Assembly: GCF_000003815.2 (NCBI RefSeq)
Contig: NC_049984.1
Coordinates: forward strand, 18,868,148 to 18,932,147
From: Branchiostoma floridae
Taxonomy: Eukaryota > Chordata > Leptocardii > Amphioxiformes > Branchiostomatidae
Reading direction: 5' to 3'
DNA length: 64,000 bases
This document shows positions 27,101 through 39,100 of the stretch, piece by piece. The first letter of the stretch is position 1; every line of letters begins with the position of its first letter. The position numbers and the translations under genes are program-made. Under the pieces are notes generated by a model, which saw only the letters and a program-made list of their open reading frames with translations, did no database searches and had not been told where the DNA came from.

Positions 27101-30100
27101 AGTTCGCGGTGAAGTGGTCACCGCGAAAACCGCAAACATTAATCCACCGCGAACATTTCTGCATTTACAGTATTTCTCACAGCTCCAATTACAGTTTTTC
27201 TTTAATATACAGTGCACATACATTACATACTTAGTATACACAGTACTTTTATATAATATTAGTAAGTTGACAAAAGATGGTCTCCTGTTGTGTCATCATT
27301 CATAAATTTGCAGTGTTCAAAATGTTAAGACACAATTGCGGTGCGGTAACATCCCCTGAACATGCACTGCAACATTTCCACTCCTGCATTTTATTCTAAA
27401 ATAAAATTATAACTTTCTGGGCACACGAAGCTGATATTGTATTGGCTTATCACCTAACTGTAGTCTAAACATTGTGTCAGTTTTTTCTATCATGAATAAG
27501 ATACTAGACCTTGGAAAAAAATGTTGTGTTTATTGTTTCCCTACCTACCTTACAAAAAAGCTGCCGACCTGCTGATTTTTTTCGTGTAGACAGCGGAATA
27601 ACATAGTTTCCAGTTTTTATTCAGCCTACGTCAAAAAAAAAAAACAAGTGCTTGTCCTACCTAATGAAGGATAAATGTATCCACAGATTTGTAACCATTA
27701 TGGTATCGGACCGGAGTTTCTTTTACGATTTCGGAGGTTGGCGGGCAGCCTCAGGCCGAAGGGCTACAGTTCCGCTAGTAAACGTAGGACGCGAAACTTA
27801 ATCAATATGGCGGAAAGCCGTTTACTGTCTCTTTCCGACAAACCTATTAGTACCGTCTGTTGCCTCTTTATTTTGGTTAGAATATGTAGTAAAATTTTAA
27901 TTTTGGACCCGAAAACTATCATTTTTTAACACTTTTTTGATCGAAGCTGCTTGGAAAAAACGAATTTTCCCAGGATAACGGCCTACGTGATAGAGAAGCT
28001 AAATTCTTCATGTTTGTGTAAAATGAAAATAAAAAAATTCCATGTGATAACTTTTTTGCAATCTCCGATGACGTCATTTCTTCGAAATCGCATGAAAAAC
28101 GCCGCTATTTGGGTCATCAGGCGAAAAAACCGCATCACCGTTGCAGCGGACTAATACAAAAATGGTTTCGCTGGCCGACCAACTACTCCTCGCACAAAAA
28201 CAATACAACCCACGGGCTTTTCAGAAAATACGACAAATCTATGCTCAGCTATATCGATCACCAAGCCATAGGGAGCAAAAGTTAGGGAGACAACAGCGCA
28301 CTTCCGGCCTATTACACCACCCTTCCGCCAACTCCGGTCAGATTTGAACTCCGACCCGGAACCTTAAGAGGGACATTTTTTCTCAATATGTATTTTTATT
28401 ACTTAAAAAGTTCATATCTACCATATATCCAAATTTGGTTTGTCTCCGATGGTTACTTTTCCCACAGGAGCGGTTTAAAGTCAGGTCAAAAACACTGTAT
28501 TTTGAGGCTATCAAGCCTAGATGCATATTGAACCTACGTTATAATACAGAAACATTAAAAAACATGCTTTTTTCTGACATCGCTTTTCTGAAAACGGATA
28601 AAATGGGGTGCAAAGTCTGCCCATAAACTTGTCCGGGAAAGTATGTGCACTCTCCGTCGTTTCGGTGCTACACATCGGTAGAAAACCGTCTTTAAAAGTT
28701 GGCATCGCTGACGTCACGGAGTGACGTCAGAGGTTTCTCAAGGAAAACAGCAGGGGGTCGCGTTTTAAGTTCGTCGCTTGTAAGTAAAATGAAGAATGTG
28801 CCAGATTTTGACATGGAGCGGCAGACCAGATCTCACACTTTCAGATTCAAACGCGTCCGACACCAAACTCTTAACTACTTCGCCGTGAACGGCCCCTTAA
28901 GAAGCACAATGCGCCCCAAATGTGTGCAAGAATGCATTCTTACACAGTGCAAAGCACAAACTGGATCTTATTGTCGGCGCTAGAAGCGGGCAGTTGGAAT
29001 AAGCGCGGCAAAGATGTGTAGTGCTTTTGATAGGCTATTACTACATACCACCGAAAGAAAAAAAGATCGCCGCGTTAAGGAGCTATGAACCGAAAGTCAG
29101 TAAACCCAGTTTCTCCTTAAGTTAGGGCTTAACGCACCAAGATTTCAGCTTTAATGCCCATTTAAGTCATACTAATGCACGGCATCGCGAACATATGCGA
29201 TAGGTGAACGACAGAGGTCGGCTCCAATGAAATGACATCAAGAAAGATATGATTTTGGAAAATTCTGCCCGCCAGAATCGATTAAAGTTGCCCGTAATGG
29301 TAGTTCTAAGGGGGGGGGGTGAAAAAGGGGGAGGGGGGCGCCTAGGGCCTGTACATGAATATGCTGACTTTTTAACTAGAAAAATGAAAAACGGTGTTTG
29401 TTTTTACACAATATAACGACATCTGATGAAAACTTTAAAATGCGTCGAAATTACGTCATCTATGACGTCATATATGGTACAAGCGCCGCCCTATTAAGGT
29501 ATCGGACCGGAGTTTCTTTTACGATTTCGGAGGTTGGCGGGCAGCCTCAGGCCGAAGGGCTACAGTTCCGCTAGTAAACGTAGGACGCGAAACTTAATCA
29601 ATATGGCGGAAAGCCGTTTACTGTCTCTTTCCGACAAACCTATTAGTACCGTCTGTTGCCTCTTTATTTTGGTTAGAATATGTAGTAAAATTTTAATTTT
29701 GGACCCGAAAACTATCATTTTTTAACACTTTTTTGATCGAAGCTGCTTGGAAAAAACGAATTTTCCCAGGATAACGGCCTACGTGATAGAGAAGCTAAAT
29801 TCTTCATGTTTGTGTAAAATGAAAATAAAAAAATTCCATGTGATAACTTTTTTGCAATCTCCGATGACGTCATTTCTTCGAAATCGCATGAAAAACGCCG
29901 CTATTTGGGTCATCAGGCGAAAAAACCGCATCACCGTTGCAGCGGACTAATACAAAAATGGTTTCGCTGGCCGACCAACTACTCCTCGCACAAAAACAAT
30001 ACAACCCACGGGCTTTTCAGAAAATACGACAAATCTATGCTCAGCTATATCGATCACCAAGCCATAGGGAGCAAAAGTTAGGGAGACAACAGCGCACTTC

Positions 30101-33100
30101 CGGCCTATTACACCACCCTTCCGCCAACTCCGGTCAGATTTGAACTCCGACCCGGAACCTTATACACAAAATTGAAGTTTGACATTGAAAATATAAGTGT
30201 CCTCAGGCATTTCAGTTTTACTCTGTTAAACCATATTGCATCACTAATGTTTGGGGCCAAGTCTAAAAAAAAAGATAAAAATTAAAAAGAAGATAATCCC
30301 TACCTACCAACCCTATTTTTTTTCAGGACTGAACTTGAAGCTGGTGTGTTATGCCGAAGGGCGGTTATACCGACTATATTTAGATACAGATACAGAAGCT
30401 GGTGTGTTACACCGAATGTCGGTTATACCGACTATATAGATACAGATACAGAAGCTGGTGTGTTACACCAAATGTCGGTTACACCGGCTATATAGATACA
30501 GATACAGACTGAAACAGGTAACACGACATTTTTTTCCTAGGCCCTATATATTGATCACCCTAAAAATCTTGTTTGAATGGGTTCCAAACCATTATAATGG
30601 ATTTCCAAATGCAGACTATGAATAGCCTTTTATGACCTGCTGACAAAAATCTGACACTGATGGCATTTACTGTATCCAGGGATGAGGGGTTTCCGTTCCA
30701 CAACGGTCTGTCACTGCCCAAGTTCATTTCATGCTCTCTTCACTCTGTCACATGCCATCAGTCTAGATTGAGACTTAAGCCTTGCAGTATGGTGCAAGCT
30801 TCGGGGACAGTTTATCTTTAATAGCAATATTGATCAGGGGTTTTCTCTACATTAGGAGGGTCAGACAGTTTCATTCCACTCTCAGAATGTGGGCTGCTGG
30901 TATAATCAATTGGTTTGAAATTCATCTGGAGTGCGATGAATATAGAGGAGAGTGGCATGCTGTGATGGCCCGTATCGGTAACCTCTTAACTTGTGTTGTG
31001 GCAAGGAAGAAGATGATAATATGAAGATTATATAGAGCTTGTGGGCTATTATTTTGATTTTAAAACGTCAGATATACTTTCCGCTGTTCATGTCAAAAAC
31101 AGATATTGGTAAAAATCTGGCTAGTATTTATATGTATGTGCAGCTAATGTTTGATTCTTCATGCATGATTCAAATATGAACTTTGCCCCACTTCATCAAA
31201 GGCTGTTCTGAATTCAGGCCATGTCCTGGAGTAGATGAAGCAATATGAATGTAGTGTCCTTCAAAGAGTCAAAGCTGGCTGCAAAAAGTACTGTAAATGC
31301 ATTTAAGTTCACAGTGATTTAAGTTTGCAGTAGCAGGAAAATGGACTTTTCGCGGTGGTTTTGATTTCGCGGTAGCACCATGCAATGTAGTCTCTTACTG
31401 CCATGGAAAAATGCTCGCGGTGGTTTTAAATTTGCAGGGAAGCGGCCACCGCGAAAACCGCGAACATTAAACCACTGCGAAAGTTTCTGCATTTACAGTA
31501 TTTCGAGCACTGCTGTAAGAACCGACTGCCCACACATACTCATAACATCAGCAACCCAATACCAGTACCAGTAATAGCCAGGAGCAATCTGACTGGATGG
31601 CACTTCAGCACCTCGGCCATGGCCCCTCCCAGCCTGCTGTCAGCACCAATAACATAAGTGGATCCAATCATGCTGTTAACCTCAGCGGCCCTACTCGTGA
31701 CCCTTCAGGTCAAGGTGGGGAGTCCAAACTAGATTCCAGCTCTGATTGTCGCAGTTGTAAAAGTCATACCGGGGGTAGTGTGGAGAGACCATAGAAATGA
31801 TGATGTGCTTGACTTGACTTTGGCCCTATGCTATATTCTGTATGTAAATTTTGGAAGCAAACCGTAGCTGTCAGCTTGTGGGTGTCATAAGATTTTCTAC
31901 CCATGAATATCTGAATAATTCTAATATTCATATAACAATATCTGGAAACCATTCTGGTTAGCTTGAACTGAATAGAATTTATATGCTATACAGTCTGGCA
32001 TGACGCTGGCTTTGAATGTTTTGATATCAATTTTTATTGATTTTACATACTTGCTAGCTAAAGATTCTTATTATATTTTTCTAATTTATAACCAAGGTCA
32101 TTATATTATCATGAGGCTTGTTGCCTCTTTCACAGTTGTCACCATGCCCCAATTTAATCTGAGTTGCTCACATAAGATGGGGTTAAGGCAATAACGCTGA
32201 CAATGTAATTTATCACCCACTTTCAGCTGTCCTAAAGGAATATTCTATCTAAGAGCAAAAATCCGTAATATGATTCTCTGAAGGAAGAAATGTACATATG
32301 ATCTAGTTATGATTGATAGATATTACGTTTGCAAGCATGATAAGCAACAAGTTTGAACTGTAGAAGTGACATAATGTGATGTCCCGTATTCTAGGTCAGT
32401 CAGTGAATACGATATCTTAAAAGTCATGATTCCACTGGGTGCCATATAATATTCCCACATGAGAAAAATACATGAATGTAAAGTGATTTGAATAGAATTA
32501 TAAGATATACCAATGCAGCATCAGTAATCCTGACATATGAGGTACTTTTTCCCACTACCGCAAAATTAAATCCCCGCAAACTTAAAATGCATTTACAGTA
32601 TACACTTTAGATATTAAGGTGTTCAAGACAATCTTGAGAAGGCCTCTAACTAAGCAATGTTTTTTGATGTGGCGGTATTATGGCACCTGATGGAATTGTG
32701 AGAGTTGATGTTACATGTATGTGAACATTTTTGATGGCAAGGCTCAATGTTGCTGATAGCTCCTATGAGGGAAAATAGCTTTTCCTGCCTATGTATAGTT
32801 TCTGATGTTAAATCTCATCCCATGATGGAACGTCAGGATGAAGAGGTAAGTGGTACTTACTATCATATAGGACCCTGGGGAAGTGGAGAACATCGTCTTT
32901 ATAACTACAAGATAAAACAGACAGCCCACCGGAATGACCCCACATATGCCACTCTGCCCCAAAGCAGTGCTAGCTATCGTCTACATAAGCATCATATAGA
33001 TGTAACTTATAAGTTTAAAGTTTTAGGTGTCAATATATCATAGATACCTGTACTGTACGTGGTAAGACAATGTCATATCTAGTTTTCAATTCACTCATCC

Positions 33101-36100
33101 CTTCGCACTGCACAGTAATAGGAAAAAGTATGCAATATTCACTGTATTCCAATCTCATTGAATAGCAAAATATTTGGTCTCACTCTTATGCTGTTACAGA
33201 NNNNNNNNNNNNNNNNNNNNNNNNNNNNNNNNNNNNNNNNNNNNNNNNNNNNNNNNNNNNNNNNNNNNNNNNNNNNNNNNNNNNNNNNNNNNNNNNNNNN
33301 ATGTAATACACCGTGTTGGACTTAGCTAAAGATATGAGACAACAGTTCTAGGCTGGACACCACTTATCGGCAATTTGTATTGGTTTAAGTTGCTTCAAAT
33401 TTACATTTTAACTGCTGTTATGGGCTTTCCCCCACAGAATTCATCCCAAGAACTTATTAATGGTCCCATCAAATCTTGTGTCTCTCATAAGATTATTGTG
33501 CATGTTAAACTCAGGGCAGATAGATGAAACCATACAAATGAACCAGTGGTACATTCTCGAAGAAAGACAGACATTCTCGAAACTTTTACGCTTGGCCTGA
33601 AGTCATTGTTCCTGATTTACTCAAGCTCTCACACTTGAACGATCGTCGCATCTACAAATATATCCACAGGAGATCTAGATGTACTTTGGGAAACCACCTT
33701 GTGCCCTTGAGTCATCTGATATGGACCATTTGGAAATCCTCCCCACTAGCAACAGCATCATTCGTGAATTCTAGCGATGTTTTGCCCTTCATAACTAAAT
33801 GGGAGGTCTGTGTGATAAATGACACTCACTCTAGAACCAGACAAGCCTGCATTTTGTCCTGGTTCATGCTCATGTGCACACATGTAATTATTACCACAGG
33901 ATAGAGATGGTTTAACTGAAAGATGAATTGTGAGATGAAATGTCAGGTAGGAAAGAATGCAGGGGATAATTCTGCGATCCGTCTATGCCGGAATCTATCT
34001 GTGCCATTATCCATCCACATTGGAATCCATCCGTAGTGGGGTCTGTTCGCACAAAAATCTGTTTGGGCCAGAATCCGTCCATGATGGGATCCATCCTCAC
34101 TGTGCTGTCTCTGAACATGCATGCAGTAATGATAAGGTCTGCTAGGGGGACCTGTTGCTCTGTTTGCCTATTGGAATATACAGAGAAAGAATAATAGGTG
34201 TAAGAATGATTAAAATACGTGCCTTAGAAAGGGTAGTGTTATCAGCTAAAAACAATATTTGCAATGATGGAACTGCAATTTGACTGCAATGTCAAGTTCA
34301 TGGAGTCAAGATATAGATCAGAAGATGTATATTTTGCCTTGACATCTGCTTTTGATGTCAGCAGGTTTATTGCTATGATCATTCTCAAGCATGTCATATA
34401 CCAGATGTTATAGTTGTAATTTGTAGAAAGTGGTTGAAAAAAGTAAGATAATAGGTTTTAAAAATAAAATATATAATTTCATCAATTTTGACTTGCCAAG
34501 CAAAAAACAGCATTCTATAATATTGATTTAAAAAGATAAGAAATAGTGACAAATTTTTCTCAGGTTCACACCTTGACCAGTTTTATTCTATTGGTATATT
34601 CATATGAAAATATAACTGTCTGACATCTGCATATCAAATGCAGACAAGGCAACCTTACCCTTTGACCCCCATAACCCTTCCAACTTGGTACAGTCCATGC
34701 CGCTCCCTGAGGGAACAACAATTAAACCTCTGGACTGGCTCAAATAAAACCTAACAGGCTGAAGACAAGAGAGCCGTGATCTAGCCAGGAGTCTTCTGAA
34801 GAGTTGACCCTCCTGTACCAGGCCTGTAAGGGAGTTACAGCATGGATGGGAGAGATTTTCAGGTCCGATATGTCAAAGTAGACAAAGCAGGAAGTGAGGA
34901 ACATTTAGACTGGGGTGAGTCCATGTTGTCTTGTTGGTACTAGTGGGGTGTGTTTCCTACAGTGACTGTACACATAGCTTGGGGAGGGGGGCAGGTTCAT
35001 TGAAGTATCAGAACTAGTATGAGGTACTCATTGTAAATCAATATCTGAGTCAGTGTTCAGGAAGACTACCAGTTTCCCTGCTAAAGCTTAGTTCTCTTCT
35101 GTTTTCTGCTGTCCCTGTGTAAATATGGATAAAAAGCTGTGATCAGGGTTGGGCCCTACAAACTGGCACATGTGGGCTCAAAGTGGAATGTGTACATATG
35201 TCAGCATGTCATAGCAAATCATAAGATTATGGTCTATAACTCCGGTTTACACAGAAGTTTCTACATACATGTATGTGCAATATTGACTTAAAGGAAGATC
35301 TCCCAAACTGCATTTATACTAATATACACCTTGACAAGTGCATGTGATATTAAATATTTCATTATGGCCATTCAACCAAGATTCAGACGTAAGCGTTACT
35401 GTCAGAGTGTGACCTTGCCATCGGTTGTTATGTTTGGGTCACGGTAAGTACTTGTATTGATTTTAAGAGAAGGCAAATCCCATTCTAGTGTCAGCACAGG
35501 CCCTTACGGATCAGTGATCCCTTTTCTTCCTATGTGTTTGATCTATGACTATAGTTACAATAATTTTGGCTCAATAGTCAATACAATTAATTGACAGGAA
35601 ACTGAATCCTAGCATATTAGGACCATCTAGGGGATGGACAACAGAAAACGTAAATTTTGCTACCGGTACCAGTCCAAGGTCTAGACAGAAAAAACCTAGC
35701 TGACCTGAACAAGTACATGTATATTTACTTTTACACTTACTGGGATAGTAATGAATTTGTCAAATATTTACAAGAGTGCTTACAACACAAGCACACGCCT
35801 AGAGTAAATTTCGTCAAACTGTTCTTGTATTTTACAGTAAAAGCCTGCTGATTATCAACCTCAAAAGATATTCTTTTATACATATAGAATAACAAGCAAA
35901 GATATTAGCTTGGGAGCAAAGGTCAGTAGGTCATGATCTTTGACAAGATTTATTGTAATAACGTCCTGCTGATACAAAACTGCCCCTGTTTTATGTAAAC
36001 GGTTCCGTAAATACTTGCTTGTGTTATGGGCAAAACCAGCAGTGTTGTTATCTTTACATTCTTTTGACATTTCAGTATTTTCACAATACGTGTGTACATA

Positions 36101-39100
36101 TATGATTATATCTCTACCAACTATTGATGCATATACATGTACTACCCAGACAGACTGTAGAATTTGGACAACTCTGGGTGTGCCCTAAAGGACAATTTCA
36201 TGTTTACTGTCAACATAACACTGTTGTTTGACAGCACTTCAAGCAAAATACCCGGTAGAGTGGAATTGCTGGTATAGCAAATGTAACAGCAGCAACCTCT
36301 TTAGAAGAAGCTCCATCTTAAGATTGGAATTCCGTTTTTCCCATTTTGAAATGTGCTAATATTTTCAATATAAAAGCACTTGGTGCAAAGTCTTTACATA
36401 TGATTGACAAGTATGATGTACAGTTGTGAAATATGATAATAACTTTCATGAATATTCATTTTGAAAATTTTCTTCCTGCAGGAATTCCTGCAGGAATTCC
36501 TGCAGGAAGCGTTTTTCCTGCAGGAATTCCTGCAGGAAGCGTTTTTTCTGCAGGAATGCTGCAGGCATTCCTGCAGAAATTCCTGCAAGAGAAAGGTAAA
36601 TTCCTGCAGGAAGAATGTTTCCTGCAGGAATTTCTGCAGGAATGGCCTTGACAATGACAGGAAGCATTCTTTATGCATTTAATTTTGTTTTGAAACTGTT
36701 AAACAATGCATTAGATTTCATTAGATGTTTCAGACTTGACTTTAACTATGTATATAAAACAGATATATAATGGAGGCATTTTTTATTGTTTTGTTTTCCT
36801 AGTTTTATTGACTGTTGCTGGAGATGCCTGGCATTAGAAATAACTGACCTATGAATGAACTTCACTTCAAGAAAATGCATTTCCTTCAGTGGCTACTCAT
36901 ATTTTTCAGAAGTACAGAAGCTTGGGCATGGTTACTTCTTTCATTTTTTTCTTTAATTCTTTAACATCACCACTTAGGGTTTATTAGTATCTAAGCCAAT
37001 TTGATTGTACATGTAGGTGCAAGTCAGGAACATAAACACAAAATTCATAAATTTCATGACAGGCCTAAGCTTCCCTTAAAAGTATAAATTCAATTATTGT
37101 AAATTGCACATGTACTGTAAGGGTAGGGTGCCCTAATAGGATAATCATTGGAGTCCATAAGAAAAGTACTGTACAATGAAAGTACAGTACTTTTAGTTAC
37201 ATGTTGTGTAAAAACCTTTATCCTATTATCAGTGCCAACCTGATGAAATTATTTTCGGAACTTCCAGTAACTATTTACTGAATTCTAAACTGTAGTAAAT
37301 CAAATGATACATTCAGTTGGTGGAAAAGTAGATGACATGAACCGCCTTGTTTGCCATGCTGATAGCTGGTGTTTGGGTTATAGAAACCAACCACTGGCGG
37401 CTTTATCTCATGATGCACCCCTCAGGGTAAAACATTGATCCTTTATTAGCATATAGCCAGGTGGCATTCACCAGTCATATTTTATGTTAGTTATGACACT
37501 GTAACACAATATTAGAAGTGTCCCGAGCCGGGTGCGTGGACACCTAGAAATTCATTAAACACTGGTGCTAAATGAATCTTATTTATTAGGTTTTTGATAC
37601 CTACTGGACAGCTGTATTTAATGAAGTTCTAAGTGCCCAATAGAAAATAATAATCAACCGTCACCAGATCAGATCAGATCACAGAACATTGATCAATCAG
37701 AACAACACCCTGTCCTCATCTGGAACTCTTTACATGCTCTAAAATCCTTGAGATTGGGACAAAGGCCTTTTTATCACAAGAGTGTGATATTATCACCTCC
37801 CCTCCCCTTTCTCACCTATCTTTAGAGAAGTCATTATATAATCTCCTTTGCACCTACATGAAGGTGTTTAAAGCCAGCAACAACAATGCGTGTATTGATT
37901 TATAATGACAGGTAATTAGAGACTGAAGTGAATGGTAGCTGCCTTATTCAGTGCCTCCACTGGTGTATAGAACAGGTCAGTATTTAACACTGCATAGAAG
38001 ACTAAAGTTTACCCAAAGAGGTTTAACTACCTTGTAGATCACCAAGGAGTTTAGAATTCTCTGATCTCACTGACCTAACCTAGGCTTTACAGCAACCTTG
38101 GAATAGATATAATTTTTTACTATTTGCCTTTCAATTGGTAATCTTTTACTCTTGTCTTGGCTACCTTAGGTCTCTTGTTTAAGCAAGGGGCTTTTATCTT
38201 GGTTTCAGACAAAAAGTTCCTGATGATGGGTTTGAAGGCTGATACTGATAGCCAGAATAAAGCTACCATTCCAGAATGGCTATCAGTATCACATCAAAAT
38301 ATATACCACAGGCCTTCTACTCTTCAAAATCAACCAGGAAAGTTTGCCAACACAGAGGGTATTGATATGTAAAATTTGGGGTCCTGGAGTATCTTGCAAA
38401 TACAAGCAATTTTTGTACTATAGAGCCAGGCGTTGAAAAGCAGAAAGGCCCACAAAATAACAACAAACTTTTTGATAACCAAACTTATTGATAACCTGGG
38501 CTTTATCTGGTCCAAAGAACCATTATCTTTTTGACTATTAATAAACTTGAAGCCCGCTATGAAGCTGTTTACCAGTATGATTCATTATAAGCCAGAAGGC
38601 CGACATAACCGCATTCCTCTGGAACAAAGAATTTGCCAATACTGTAACTTGAATAAGATAGAGGATGAGTGTCACTTTATTGTTTACTGTACTTTATACA
38701 ACAACAAAAGAAACGTCCTCTTTGAAAATATACAAGATGTGTTCCCTATTTCCAATACTTGAATACCACGGAAAAAAATTCATATTTCTCATGCAATTAG
38801 ATCAACCATACATTATTGATTCCATCTGTACTTATATTTATAACTGTTTTAAGAGGTGAGAAGAAGTTGAACTTGTAAATACTGGAATGTATTAGTATTT
38901 GTAGAGGTGACAAGATACCTTTTTTTTAATCAAAATTGTACATTATCACTAGCGCTACAATCTGTACTTAGCTTGTTTGAGCACAAATGTACAATCAAGG
39001 TCATTGATTCATTATATAGAAACAACAGGCAAAAGTTTGTTCCAGAGATTATTTGTAGTTTCCAAATCCTATTACATGGGCCTGTATATAAGGCACTCAC

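Larger units (their letters stand above)
27507..30543. mobile_element. Host MITE carrying two nested insertions
   Basis: The outer repeat has inverted ends of the form CCTWGGAAAAAAATGT. It is interrupted first by the composite element (27702-30159) and then by the LINE-tail array (30334-30507). The matching copy near 45985-46351 lacks both. Confidence 0.7.
30544..34699 (+). other. KCC intron 1, between the composite element and exon 1B
   Basis: Includes two TACTGTAAATGCA copies, the 100-N gap and a decayed GAATCCATCC-type short repeat at about 33965-34105. The 65-codon frame at 31597 has protein-like composition but no match or splice context. Confidence 0.5.

Noticed and set aside
27702-30159. 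LTR retrotransposon
   Set aside because: The direct repeats lack TG...CA ends, no tRNA primer site follows the first copy, no polypurine tract precedes the second, and no gag/pol is present.
31597-31794. 65-codon Ser/Gly-rich ORF
   Set aside because: Composition looks protein-like, but there is no recognisable family, no suitable donor and it ends in a stop; perhaps a repeat remnant.
32824-32847. Possible further KCC first exon (ATGATGGAACGTCAGGATG... then GTAAGT)
   Set aside because: The donor falls in phase 0; joining exon 2 in that phase gives an early stop (TAG).
36433-36682. ORFs encoding Leu-Gln-Glu-Phe repeats
   Set aside because: They arise from TTCCTGCAGGAA palindromes and are open in several frames and on both strands; no start context or splice signals.
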